From DATFVA01 sp963839165 (GTDB lineage Bacteria > Bacteroidota > Ignavibacteria > Ignavibacteriales > Ignavibacteriaceae), in the NCBI GenBank assembly GCA_963839165.1, contig CAWIUG010000011.1, positions 62,001 to 126,000 on the forward strand: a stretch of 64,000 nt of DNA, given 5' to 3'. Below the pieces are notes generated by a model that saw nothing but the letters and a program-made list of their open reading frames with translations, was not told the DNA's origin and did not search any database. Numbering within the stretch: position 1 is the stretch's first letter; every line of letters begins with the position of its first letter. A program made the translations under genes and the position numbers. Positions 1 through 8,453 of this stretch are shown here, piece by piece.

Positions 1-82
1 ATATTATCCGTATTTATCCTGATTTTAAGGGACTATAACTTTTAAGTAATGACTGAATCACAAACAATTAACAAAGATTGAA

Positions 83-1220
83 TTGCCGGAAACGAAAACA
101 GCTATAGTGCATGAATGGTTTGTAAATTATGCCGGCGCGGAGAAATGTATTGAGTCTTTCCTCAATATCTGGCCAAAAGCAGGTATATATTCACTGGTTG
201 ATTTTCTGAATCGGGAGGAAAGAAAGCTGATCTTAAAAGGAAGACATTCTCAAACGTCATTCATACAACACCTGCCTCTTGCTGATAAAAAGCACCGTAA
301 GTATCTGCCGCTTTTCCCCATCGCCATTGAGCGATTTGATTTATCAGGATATAACGTAATTATATCAAGCTCTCATTCCGTTGCCAAAGGAGTAAGAACA
401 AGGAGAGATCAGCTGCATATCTGCTATTGTCATACACCTATGCGTTATGCCTGGGACGAAAGCTGATTTTTATCTTTCAGAGGCAAATCTTAATAAGGGA
501 CTCAAAGGTGTCATTGCCCATAAAATCATTAAGTACCTCCGCAGCTGGGATATAAAGTCTGCCAATAATGTTACCTGGTTTATTGCTAACTCACACCATA
601 TTGCAGGAAAGATTAAAAGAATATACAACAGAGAATCAGACGTGATTTATCCACCCGTGGATACAAAAAAGTTCCCTGTGTTCGAGAATAAGGAAGACTT
701 TTATGTTACTGCATCAAGACTTGTTCCTTATAAGAGAGTCGATATTATAGTTGATGCTTTCGCCCAAATGCCTGATAAAAAGCTGGTTGTTATCGGAAGC
801 GGGCCGGAAAAAGAAAAGCTGAAATCGAGAGCAGCCTCAAATATTGAATTTGCCGGCTACCTTGATGCCGAATCACTGGTAAAATACTTGCAGAGGGCAA
901 AGGCTTTTATTTTCGCCGCCGAAGAGGATTTTGGCATAGTTCCATTAGAAGCACTCTCCTGCGGCACACCTGTTATAGCCCTTGATAAAGGGGGTACTGC
1001 CGAAACTATTCAAGATGGCATCACAGGCATCCACTTCAATGAACAGACAGTCGAAAATATTACAGGTGCGGTTGCAAGGTTTGAGCAGAAGCAGAATACT
1101 TTTGATCCTTCCCGCCTACATAAATATGCTGAACAATTTGATAGATCGGTCTTCGAAAGAAAGATGCAGGAATATGTGAGCGAAAAATACAAATTATTCT
1201 ATGGGGAGGACAAAGTATAA
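83..1220 (+). pseudogene. GT4 family glycosyltransferase, split by a +1 frameshift
   Basis: Family 4 (GT-B) glycosyltransferase of the WbaZ type, which transfers a sugar from a nucleotide sugar during surface polysaccharide assembly. The first part (83-466, TTG start) carries the opening AIVHEWF and the family signature CYCHTPMRYAWD. The second part (447-1220) carries the acceptor-to-donor linker, VIYPPVDTKKF, the SRLVPYKRVD donor-site motif and EDFGIVPLEALSCGTPV. Dropping one base of the GAAAGC near 458-463 joins them as AWDEADFYLSEANL, which fits family spacing. A second possible shift lies at the 5' end: ATG at 49 reads MTESQTINKD then stops, one frame away from the TTG start. The 2-bp gap to the next gene suggests an operon. 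It is either an assembly indel or a genuine pseudogene. Confidence 0.85.
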
Positions 1221-1222
1221 TT

Positions 1223-2617
1223 ATGATTGCAGGCCAGAAATCTTTTTATTATTTACGGTTGTTTCTAGACCTTATACTGCTGAATTCGGTCTTCATCTTA
1301 GCTGCAGTTATATCCCAGTCGTTTACCATCCTGGTAGATCGAAATTATATGTTTGTATTACTAGCTGTGTTAAATTTTTTGTGGTATTTCGTATCTAACG
1401 TTGTCAGTTTCTATGACGACATTCGAACACGGTACTATACTTTCCAGATAGTAAATATTTTTAAGAGTACTATCATTCAGATACTTGCCTCGGTACTGTT
1501 CATCTTTTTTGTGAAAGAAGATCTTTTCACCAGAAATTTTATTCTCCTATATGCGGGGATGTTATTTTTATCAATTAGCGCCAGGGTAATTATCATCAGA
1601 GGTATCCTGAGTTCTGTAAGGAACCGGAAAAAAGATACATGGAACCTGCTTATTATCGGCGCCGGTGAAATCGGCAGGGGATTTTACGAAATGCTGGAGC
1701 AGCATAAAGAATTCGGATACAATTTTATCGGTTACTTAGATGATTCTGATACTGACTCTGAAAAAATAATAGGGAGTATAGGGTCGCTCGGAACGATACT
1801 CAGCGATAAAAAGATCGATGAGGTTATTATTGCTCTGCCCATCTATGAATCCAGTCAGCTTGAAGAAATGATTCATATCTGTAATAAACAAGGGGTTCGG
1901 GTAAATATCATCCCTGATTATTTCCGCTTTGTCTCAAAGAAATTTCAGGTTAATATGATGGGTGACTTCCCGATCATCAGGGTAAGAAACGAACCGCTGG
2001 CTGAGGTTCATTGGAGATTTATAAAGAGGTTTTTTGATATCATATTTTCTACTCTGTTTATCATTCTGGTGCTTTCCTGGATGTTTCTCCTATTGTATAT
2101 AATAAATAAAATATTCTCTAAGGGTCCATTGCTTTTCCGGCAGGACCGTATTGGTACAAATAATAAAATTTTTAAGTGCTATAAATTCAGAACAATGCAC
2201 GTTGATCCAAAAGAGGAAACATATAAACCTCTCATAGAAAATGATCCTCGAATTACCGGTTTAGGCAGATTCCTCAGGAAATCAAACCTGGATGAGATCC
2301 CCCAATTTATAAACGTATGGAAAGGGGAAATGTCGATTGTGGGTCCCCGGCCTCACGCTTTGCCCTTTAATGCAGTTTATGAAAATATTGTTGAAGAAAT
2401 AAAAATAAGAAGCTGGGTGAAACCTGGTATCACAGGATGGGCGCAGATACATGGATTAAGAGGGGATGTTGCAGACTATGAAGAGAATACAATCAGAACG
2501 AAGAAGAGGATTGAATATGACCTATGGTACATTGAGAACTGGAGCTTCTGGTTGGACATTCAGATAATTCTTCTAACAGTCTGGCAGATGATCAGGGGAA
2601 AATCACGGGGTACTTAA
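1223..2617 (+). CDS. Undecaprenyl-phosphate sugar phosphotransferase (exopolysaccharide initiating enzyme)
   Basis: Polyprenyl glycosylphosphotransferase of the WcaJ/WbaP type. It transfers a hexose-1-phosphate to undecaprenyl phosphate at the inner membrane, the first step of exopolysaccharide or O-unit synthesis. Four hydrophobic segments fill residues ~10-125. A Rossmann-like domain starts at NLLIIGAGEIGRG (141-153). A fifth hydrophobic segment (~270-295) precedes the catalytic bacterial sugar transferase domain, with FRQDRIG (305-311), KCYKFRTM (318-325), SNLDEIPQFINV, EMSIVGPRP (369-377) and PGITGWAQIHGLRGD. The length of 464 residues is normal for the family. It starts 2 bp after the glycosyltransferase, so the two are probably cotranscribed. 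The sugar specificity cannot be read from sequence. Confidence 0.93.
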   Translation: MIAGQKSFYYLRLFLDLILLNSVFILAAVISQSFTILVDRNYMFVLLAVLNFLWYFVSNVVSFYDDIRTRYYTFQIVNIFKSTIIQILASVLFIFFVKEDLFTRNFILLYAGMLFLSISARVIIIRGILSSVRNRKKDTWNLLIIGAGEIGRGFYEMLEQHKEFGYNFIGYLDDSDTDSEKIIGSIGSLGTILSDKKIDEVIIALPIYESSQLEEMIHICNKQGVRVNIIPDYFRFVSKKFQVNMMGDFPIIRVRNEPLAEVHWRFIKRFFDIIFSTLFIILVLSWMFLLLYIINKIFSKGPLLFRQDRIGTNNKIFKCYKFRTMHVDPKEETYKPLIENDPRITGLGRFLRKSNLDEIPQFINVWKGEMSIVGPRPHALPFNAVYENIVEEIKIRSWVKPGITGWAQIHGLRGDVADYEENTIRTKKRIEYDLWYIENWSFWLDIQIILLTVWQMIRGKSRGT

Positions 2618-2718
2618 TCAAAATCTCTCTTCCTGAATATTATTGTGGCAGTTATCATCTCAAAATTATTCTCACAGCCGGTTCTTTTTATAATACAGAT
2701 ATTTAAGACAAAAAGATT

Positions 2719-2934
2719 ATGAAAATAGCGATAGTTTTAGGAATAATAATGATAGTTCTTGGAGTTTACGGTCTTTTCTATGATAAGATTAAAAGTGATA
2801 AAGCAGTTAAGATTACAAAAAGACATGTTGAATCTACAGCCGTTCCTGTTCCTGCAATCTTTGGAGGTTTATCTGTGGCAGGAGGAGTAGGATTCGTTAT
2901 TATGGGTATAAGAGCAGAAAAAAAGATGGTTTGA
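2719..2934 (+). CDS. Small two-helix membrane protein (DUF3185-like)
   Basis: A 71-residue protein with two hydrophobic helices (residues ~3-20 and ~46-63). They are joined by a charged loop (YDKIKSDKAVKITKRHVES), and the protein ends in a basic tail. The layout and the PVPAIFGGLSVAGGVGFVIMG segment resemble the DUF3185 family of small inner-membrane proteins, whose function is unknown. It sits 100 bp after the sugar transferase, so coexpression is possible but not shown. The ATG is preceded by a weak purine-rich stretch. Confidence 0.6.
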   Translation: MKIAIVLGIIMIVLGVYGLFYDKIKSDKAVKITKRHVESTAVPVPAIFGGLSVAGGVGFVIMGIRAEKKMV

Positions 2935-3000
2935 GCAGGATTACTCCAATCGATGTTTGGAAATTTTTTCCAGCTTCATACCGCAGGGTTCTTTTAAGAT

Positions 3001-3048
3001 TTCGCTCCCGATTTCATCCATTACACAAGGGTATTATTCGGGAGCGAA
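3001..3048. terminator. Inverted repeat between convergent genes
   Basis: Perfect 11-bp arms TTCGCTCCCGA (3001-3011) and TCGGGAGCGAA (3038-3048) are separated by 26 bases. The repeat lies between the 3' ends of the convergent genes at 2934 and 3078, so a bidirectional terminator is the likeliest role. The long loop and missing T-run make this uncertain. Confidence 0.4.
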
Positions 3049-3077
3049 TCTCACTAATTTCCAAATAGCTTTTGATG

Positions 3078-4400
3078 TTACCTGAGTTTGTAAGCCAGAG
3101 ACTGTGCCTCTTCAAAAGATTTGAAGTAACCGACGCGTACTCTATACCAGGTCTCATTCCATTCTTCAAAATATATCTGTGCGACAAAAGCGTTATAGCC
3201 TTGCTGATTTAATTTTGCTGCTTCTGTCTCGGCCTTAACCTTCGTTCTCCATGCCGATATCTGCGCTGTATACAGCCTACCATCAGTGAAAATCATATCC
3301 CGTACAATATGTTCATTCTGTAAATTGTACTCTTGTTTTTCCGGTTTAAGCTCTGGCGCCGGTTCATTTTCTTCAAGGTAGTCGGGAACACCGTTCTTGT
3401 TTACATCCTCGGGACAGCCTTTCGCGTCAACCCGGATCCCTGCCGGAGTATCAGGACAGTTGTCAATATAATCAGGAACGTCATCCTTATCCGAGTCCTT
3501 AATGCAGCCTAAATTATCTACTGGAACTCCTCTCGGTGAGTTGGGGCAATTATCCAGGTAATCAGGAACACCATCTTTATCAGTATCAAGAGGACAACCT
3601 GATTCATCTACTTCTATACCTGGAGGTGTCCCGGTACATTTATCTACGTTATCAGGAACTCCATCTCTGTCGGTGTCAATGGGACACCCCATTAAATCTA
3701 CCTGGACTCCTGAGGGAGTGTTCGGACATGCATCGTCAGCGTCCCATACTCCGTCCCCGTCAGAATCGGTTTCACCTAAAAATGAAACCGATAATCCCGC
3801 AGTAACATAAAGAAAAACATCATCGTGCTTTCCCACCGCTATGCCGTCAAGCTGATCCCCCTGACATAAAAACTCTCCGGCGCTGAAATTAAGGCCGAAT
3901 CTTCTGCTTAGATTTATTTTCAGACCAATCTCACCATTGTAATTTATCCTTGATAGACTTTCCGATGCCGGTTTATCATTTATAATCGGATCTCCCTGAG
4001 AATCCTGGGGATTATACCAGACATTAGCAGCTCCAAGAAAAATATAAGGCAGAAAAACTTCATCAACAGCATAACTGTAAACTATTCCTCCACCCGCAAA
4101 TACAAGGTTATCTGAAAATTCGAAAGGAGTATGTCTTTCATCATTTCCTTTTAATGTCCCAATGCCTCCCTGCAGTCTTAGTCCTAACGCATGCTTTGAT
4201 TTAATTGAAAAAAAATATTCAAGATTTGCAATTCCTATGGGCGCCAGCTTCACTTCTTTGAAATCTGTCTGGGGAATAGTTGCCCCTCCGCTTACGGTTA
4301 AAAGAAGTTTTCCCTGCAGAGGTGAACTTTCAGCAGCCTGAGAGAATATTGATCCTGTTGAGATTATTATTAAAAAAAGGATAGTAAAAATTCTTTTCAT
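3078..4400 (-). CDS. Outer membrane beta-barrel protein with TSP3 repeats and C-terminal SPOR domain
   Basis: 440 residues: a signal peptide (1 to ~20, ending SIFSQ), then an outer-membrane beta-barrel-like domain (~28-208) rich in alternating aromatic strands. Next come four and a half calcium-binding thrombospondin type-3 repeats of 30 residues (~211-345; DSDGDGVWD, DTDRDGVPD, DTDKDGVPD, DSDKDDVPD, DVNKNGVPD, each with a CP pair). A SPOR-type domain (~375-440, YTAQISAWRTKVKAETEA to the end) closes the protein. Barrel-TSP3 proteins usually end in an OmpA peptidoglycan-binding domain. Here SPOR, which binds denuded septal glycan, takes that place. The likely role is linking outer membrane to cell wall, perhaps at division sites; the role is inference, the domain order is seen. 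Confidence 0.82.
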   Translation of the reverse strand: MKRIFTILFLIIISTGSIFSQAAESSPLQGKLLLTVSGGATIPQTDFKEVKLAPIGIANLEYFFSIKSKHALGLRLQGGIGTLKGNDERHTPFEFSDNLVFAGGGIVYSYAVDEVFLPYIFLGAANVWYNPQDSQGDPIINDKPASESLSRINYNGEIGLKINLSRRFGLNFSAGEFLCQGDQLDGIAVGKHDDVFLYVTAGLSVSFLGETDSDGDGVWDADDACPNTPSGVQVDLMGCPIDTDRDGVPDNVDKCTGTPPGIEVDESGCPLDTDKDGVPDYLDNCPNSPRGVPVDNLGCIKDSDKDDVPDYIDNCPDTPAGIRVDAKGCPEDVNKNGVPDYLEENEPAPELKPEKQEYNLQNEHIVRDMIFTDGRLYTAQISAWRTKVKAETEAAKLNQQGYNAFVAQIYFEEWNETWYRVRVGYFKSFEEAQSLAYKLR

Positions 4401-4525
4401 ATTTTACCTATTGATGATTTGTCCGGAGTAATAAGTAAAATCCCCCCTTATCCAGATGAGAGAATTTTATAGGAGATCAATTTAGCCAATTCAGCTAAAC
4501 GTTCCAAAGATATATGCTGTTTTTT

Positions 4526-4780
4526 TTAGAGGCACGTTAGGAGGGGCGGGACTTTAAATTTCAGTCTCCATAATAAAAATTCAGCCGCAACTATTACCCT
4601 ACAAACAGATTGCAGTCTCGTTGCGGTAACATCAAAACCTTTAAGGACTATATGCGAAGTTTGAGGAATAGAAAAATTAATCTGAGTGGAAGGAGTAAAT
4701 GTATTAGCGAATTTCTGCATCATGCTATAGTCTGAAGGATTCAGCTTAGCCTGCGCGTTTGGGTAAAAAGAGCACTGCAA
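4526..4780 (-). pseudogene. Decayed T9SS C-terminal sorting domain
   Basis: The open frame reads SDYSMMQKFANTFTPSTQ then INFSIPQTSHIVLKGFDVT. This is an eroded form of the T9SS sorting domain (normal pattern: YSLxQNYPNPFNPSTxI, then a strand ending KVFDVxGxEVxTLVN). After DVTA the homology switches to another frame (NETAICL then stop), showing a frameshift. No signal peptide or catalytic domain remains upstream, so this is a gene relic rather than a functional 84-residue protein. Confidence 0.6.
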
Positions 4781-4808
4781 AGCAGTCTAAATAGCCATCA
4801 TAACAGAA

Positions 4809-4913
4809 TTATTTGATTCTTAACCTATTGTTCAGAACCTTTTTATAGAATTTTAATCCCAGATAAATCAGAACAAAAACCTGTACCAGGATCAATAATG
4901 CTTCAATGTTCAT
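4809..4913 (-). CDS. 34-residue single-pass membrane protein
   Basis: A short frame with a strong Shine-Dalgarno GGAGG 5 bases before the ATG (complement of 4919-4923). It encodes an acidic N-terminus (MNIEA), one hydrophobic helix (ALLILVQVFVLIYLGLKFY) and a basic tail (KKVLNNRLRIK). The positive-inside layout predicts the N-terminus out and the tail in the cytoplasm. It resembles in form the small accessory subunits of membrane complexes, but I do not recognise a family and no complex gene is adjacent. The ribosome site and clean amphipathic layout are the support; expression is unproven. Confidence 0.5.
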   Translation of the reverse strand: MNIEALLILVQVFVLIYLGLKFYKKVLNNRLRIK

Positions 4914-5291
4914 AAAAACCTCCACTCAACTAGTTGTCTTAAACCAGCAAAACATTTGCCATCGGTTTTTATGGGATTAAGAACAAAAAATGAACTCCAG
5001 AAGGTCTTTACAGACATTTTTGTCGTCAAAGTGGGTAATCTTTCCCAATCAGGGCGGTAAACCAGGGCAAAAGGTACCGGATTCAGATGAAAGTCGTGGG
5101 CCGTAAATTCGATCAGAATGGGGACGACAATAAATTACGCTTGTGAAACAGATGGCAATAATACGTCGTCCTCTTATACTCACAGGGACTGCAGATGACG
5201 GAATTAGGATATAAGAAAGAGGATCTGATTGTTCAATTAAAGTAATAACGTGGCTCAGGAAAGTAAAGTAAAATATATACTCTGGTTCCGG

Positions 5292-5315
5292 AAGTATGAC
5301 AATTCTGTCATACTT
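5292..5315. promoter_or_regulatory. Perfect 10-bp palindrome (operator or terminator)
   Basis: AAGTATGACA, a 4-base spacer ATTC and TGTCATACTT form a perfect inverted repeat, followed on the + strand by a run of T. It could be a Rho-independent terminator, but the half site recurs 150 bp away without a T-run. No + strand gene ends just upstream. The rest of 4914-5576 shows no convincing gene. Confidence 0.45.
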
Positions 5316-5456
5316 TTTTGTTCATTTTTCTATCCTGTGATTGTCTCGGATTGATACCGGAGTTATGCCGTATTAGTGCCGTATTTGATCCCAAAATGAA
5401 ACACGCTGAAAACACGTGAAAATTCAATTTTTTTACTTCAGGTTAAACGTAGAGAC

Positions 5457-5475
5457 TGACAAAAATGTCATACTT
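5457..5475. promoter_or_regulatory. Second copy of the TGTCATACTT palindrome half site
   Basis: TGACA, spacer AAAA and TGTCA, extended on the right as TGTCATACTT exactly as in the palindrome at 5292-5315 and with the same 4-base spacing. No T-run follows, which favours a protein-binding site over a terminator. It lies about 100 bp beyond the 3' end of the bfr gene. Confidence 0.35.
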
Positions 5476-5576
5476 TAAATCAGGCTTAAAGCCCGGATTT
5501 TTTAAGTGAATTTCCGGGCAAAGCCTTCAATAAAATAAATAGGATTTCTAAATTTCAGGGAAGGATTTTTAGAAAT

Positions 5577-6077
5577 CTATTGGGCAGGTCCTGCGCCAGT
5601 ATCTCTGCCCTTGCTTCTCTCAATTGATTGAAGAGCAAGATAATTAGGACCAAATTTCTTCAGGTTATCAAGTTCAGTATCATACTGATCAAAATGAGTT
5701 TCCTCCTCCACTACCAAACCCTCAAATAGTTGCTTTGAAACAGAATCTGCGTTAGCCGAACATTCATTTGCCCATTGGTTGTATTCGCGGGCGCTGTCCT
5801 CTTCCATCTTCGCGGCCAGCTGCAGCATTTTTTCTACTTCATGCAATTTCTGAACTTCGGATGATACAGACATCTCAACTTCTCCCTTGAGGAACAATAT
5901 CCTATCAGCCAGCCTTTCGATATGAAGCATTTCGGTTATTGCCGTTCTCTTAAACAAATTTGCCAATAAATCATAACCCTGATCATCGCAATGAAAATGA
6001 AAATACATATACTGATGGACAGCACTGAGTTCATCAGCAACAGCTTTATTCAACAATTTTATACTTTTTTCGTGCAT
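5577..6077 (-). CDS. bfr: Bacterioferritin
   Basis: Iron-storage protein of the bacterioferritin family, forming a cytoplasmic 24-subunit shell that oxidises Fe(II) and stores it as ferric mineral. The ferroxidase ligands fit the family: E16 in ADELSAVHQY, E49 and H52 in TEMLH, a glutamate at 92-93, and E125 and H128 in EEETHFDQYD. M50, equivalent to the haem-ligand methionine of E. coli Bfr, is present, so a haem-containing form is likely. The length of 166 residues is normal. It stands alone downstream of rpsT and is separated from it by a terminator. DNA-protection (Dps) proteins are shorter and lack this pattern. Confidence 0.9.
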   Translation of the reverse strand: MHEKSIKLLNKAVADELSAVHQYMYFHFHCDDQGYDLLANLFKRTAITEMLHIERLADRILFLKGEVEMSVSSEVQKLHEVEKMLQLAAKMEEDSAREYNQWANECSANADSVSKQLFEGLVVEEETHFDQYDTELDNLKKFGPNYLALQSIERSKGRDTGAGPAQ

Positions 6078-6158
6078 GTTTTCTCCCCGGATAATTAGTA
6101 ATGTAAAATATTTCCATTATAAATTTAATGATATATTCTGAAAATTATATATACACAT

Positions 6159-6183
6159 AAAAAAAGGCTCTCCAGGGAGAGCC
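6159..6183 (-). terminator. Rho-independent terminator of rpsT
   Basis: On the minus strand GGCTCTCC, loop CT and GGAGAGCC form an 8-bp GC-rich stem followed by seven T. It starts 27 bases after the rpsT stop codon. Confidence 0.9.
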
Positions 6184-6209
6184 TCTAATAACCAATATAA
6201 AATCAGGAT

Positions 6210-6485
6210 TTATTTGTCTTCTTTTTTCGGCTGATTAAGCTTATTTATGTGTTTCGTTAAAGCAGCTTTTTTACGCGATGCATTATTGCTATGTATTATC
6301 CCTTTATTTGCACTTTTGTCAATTACGGCAACAGCTTCTTTATATAACTTTTCTGCTTCATCCTTATTTTCAGTTTCCAGCACTTTCTTGTAATGAGTCT
6401 TTAACATTGACTCGTAACTTTTATTTGTAGCTCTTCTTCTTTCATTCGTGCGTATTCTTTTCTTTGCCGATTTATGACTAGCCAT
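6210..6485 (-). CDS. rpsT: 30S ribosomal protein S20
   Basis: Ribosomal protein bS20, which binds 16S rRNA in the body of the small subunit. The basic N-terminus MASHKSAKKRIRTNERRR and the later SANKGIIHSNNASRKKAALTKHIN segment are diagnostic. Length is 91 residues with about a quarter Lys/Arg. The gene is monocistronic, with a clear terminator downstream, and divergent from queE. Confidence 0.97.
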   Translation of the reverse strand: MASHKSAKKRIRTNERRRATNKSYESMLKTHYKKVLETENKDEAEKLYKEAVAVIDKSANKGIIHSNNASRKKAALTKHINKLNQPKKEDK

Positions 6486-6606
6486 CTTTAAGTAAGTCCT
6501 TGATTTTTAATAAAAAATAGACTTCAAATATAGATAATTGGGCATTTTTTGTCAATGTATTCTTTACTAAATTAATTATTGGCAAATATTAAAATATTGC
6601 GAAAAT

Positions 6607-7248
6607 ATGCTGAAAATCAACGAAATATATTTCTCGATACAGGGAGAGAGCAGCAATGCAGGTCTGCCGTGCGTATTTATAAGATTGACAGGCTGTAACC
6701 TTCGGTGTACTTATTGCGACACTGAGTATGCATTTTACGAGGGAAAAGACTTTTCCGTTAGCGATATCGTTGCAAAAGTGGGTGAGTATGATTGCACACT
6801 TGTGGAAATAACCGGCGGAGAACCGCTCGTTCAGGATGAGGAATGCAGACATCTGATGTCAGCACTTTGTGAGGAAGGTTATGAAGTTATGCTTGAAACC
6901 GGCGGAAGTCTCCCGATTAAAGGTATCGACAGCCGGGTAAAAATAATTATGGATCTCAAATGTCCCTCCAGCGGTATGATGAAAAAGAACGACTATGATA
7001 ATATCGGCTTTCTGAAACAGAATGATGAAGTGAAATTTGTTATGGGAAGCAGAGAAGATTATGAATGGACCCTTCAGATTATTAAGCAATATCAACTTGA
7101 AGGAAAATGTAGTCTACTTTTTTCTGTAGTATTTGGAAAGCTGGAACCACTAACGTTGGTTAACTGGATGCTGCAAGATAAAGTTAAAGCACGTTTCCAG
7201 CTGCAAGTACATAAATTTATCTGGCAGCCTGATACCAAAGGTGTATAA
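6607..7248 (+). CDS. queE: 7-carboxy-7-deazaguanine synthase QueE
   Basis: Radical SAM enzyme converting 6-carboxy-tetrahydropterin to 7-carboxy-7-deazaguanine, the second committed step to preQ0 and queuosine. The CxxxCxxC cluster motif is C30-NLR-C34-TY-C37. The EIYFSIQGES opening and ITGGEPL (about 68-74) match the family. Length is 213 residues. The stop overlaps the queD start by one base, and truA follows, giving a tRNA-modification operon queE-queD-truA. QueA, which acts later in the same pathway, is at 57.6-58.6 kb. Confidence 0.95.
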   Translation: MLKINEIYFSIQGESSNAGLPCVFIRLTGCNLRCTYCDTEYAFYEGKDFSVSDIVAKVGEYDCTLVEITGGEPLVQDEECRHLMSALCEEGYEVMLETGGSLPIKGIDSRVKIIMDLKCPSSGMMKKNDYDNIGFLKQNDEVKFVMGSREDYEWTLQIIKQYQLEGKCSLLFSVVFGKLEPLTLVNWMLQDKVKARFQLQVHKFIWQPDTKGV

Positions 7249-7662
7249 TGAAGATAGCTAAAGAATTTCACTGGGAAATGGGTCACCGCCTCCCGGAACA
7301 CTTCGGCAAATGCAAAAACATACATGGTCATTCCTATAGAATGATTGTCGAACTGGAAGGTGAAGTAAACGAAGGCGGGATGATTATGGATTATTTTGAT
7401 CTTAAGAAGATTGTTAATCCTATAGTCGATCAATTGGACCATGTCTTTCATGGTTTATGAAAAGGATGAGGAAATAGTAAGGTTTCTGGAATCCGTGAAA
7501 TCAAAAAAGATCATTGTTAACTTCCAGTCTACCGTTGAAAATATCTGCCGGCACATATTGTCGGAAATAAAAAAACAGAACATTCCTTCCAATGTCAATA
7601 AGGTTAAAGTCAGAATATTCGAGTCAATCGATGATTATGCCGAAGAGGAAACTTTTCTTTAG
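7248..7662 (+). pseudogene. queD: 6-carboxy-5,6,7,8-tetrahydropterin synthase QueD, split by a one-base insertion
   Basis: Enzyme converting dihydroneopterin triphosphate to 6-carboxytetrahydropterin, the substrate of QueE. The first frame (7248-7460) holds the zinc ligands H13, H26 and H28 and catalytic C22 (GKCKNIHGHSYR). The second frame (7441-7662) holds the remaining half with TVENICRHIL and the terminal YAEEETF. Removing the single C in TTTCATGG near 7453 restores LDHVFMVYEKDE, which is the family sequence. Both halves look otherwise intact and the gene lies inside an operon, so an assembly or sequencing indel is more likely than true loss. Confidence 0.88.
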
Positions 7663-7664
7663 CT

Positions 7665-8450
7665 ATGGCACGTTTTAAATTATTTATCGAATACGACGGT
7701 ACGCGTTACTCAGGCTGGCAGAAACAGCCCGGCCAGATATCAACCCGAACCATCCAGGGTGCTCTCTATAAAGCTGCCGATGAGATTTTCAAAAAGGAAA
7801 AGTCCGATATTCAGGGATCGGGTAGAACCGATAGCGGGGTTCACGCGCTAAACCAGACAGCACACATGGACGTTAAAACCATGCTTGCCCCGGAAATAAT
7901 CCGGCTTAAGATGAATGACAATCTCCCCTATGATATAAATATCCTGGAGGTTGAAAAGACCCATCCCAATTTTCATGCACGCCACGATGCTGTGAAGCGC
8001 AGCTATATCTACCAGATAGCTACCAGGAGGACTGCCTTCGGAAAGAATTACGTCTGGTGGATAAAAGATAAGCTGGACTATAAAGCTATGGAATCGGCGG
8101 CAAAACAATTCATAGGTATGCACGACTTCATTTCTTTTTCTGATCAGGATTCAAAAGAAAAATCTACTAAAGTTCTTATTGAGGATATGCGTTTTAAGAA
8201 AGAAGGGGATATAATTATTATAAGAATAACCGGATCTCACTTCCTGTGGAAAATGGTAAGGAGAATGATTGGAGTTCTTGCTGAAGTAGGAAGAGGTAAG
8301 TTGTCTGAAGCTGATCTGAGAATATTTCTTATCACCAAATCGAAAGAGCCGGCAAAATATACCGCCCCTCCATCGGGTCTATTTTTAGAACAGGTTCTTT
8401 ATAAAGGAGATATATTCAAAGAAGAATTGCACCCTGTCATCCTCATATAA
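7665..8450 (+). CDS. truA: tRNA pseudouridine synthase A
   Basis: Isomerises uridines 38-40 in the anticodon stem of tRNAs. Catalytic D56 lies in GSGRTDSGVHA. The N-terminal EYDGTRYSGWQKQP and the later GSHFLWKMVRRMIGVL motif are diagnostic. 261 residues, normal length. It starts 2 bp after queD and ends 3 bp from the convergent uvrB stop. Confidence 0.96.
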   Translation: MARFKLFIEYDGTRYSGWQKQPGQISTRTIQGALYKAADEIFKKEKSDIQGSGRTDSGVHALNQTAHMDVKTMLAPEIIRLKMNDNLPYDINILEVEKTHPNFHARHDAVKRSYIYQIATRRTAFGKNYVWWIKDKLDYKAMESAAKQFIGMHDFISFSDQDSKEKSTKVLIEDMRFKKEGDIIIIRITGSHFLWKMVRRMIGVLAEVGRGKLSEADLRIFLITKSKEPAKYTAPPSGLFLEQVLYKGDIFKEELHPVILI

Positions 8451-8453
8451 CCT

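Noticed and set aside
5110..5265. Stretch resembling part of a response-regulator receiver domain (RRPLILTGTADDGIRI then ERGSDCSIK)
   Set aside because: Only about 30 residues, interrupted by a stop, with no phospho-acceptor region nearby. Similarity may be chance.
7441..7460. Programmed frameshift in queD
   Set aside because: The site is not a known +1 or -1 slippery sequence, and an inserted C explains the break simply.
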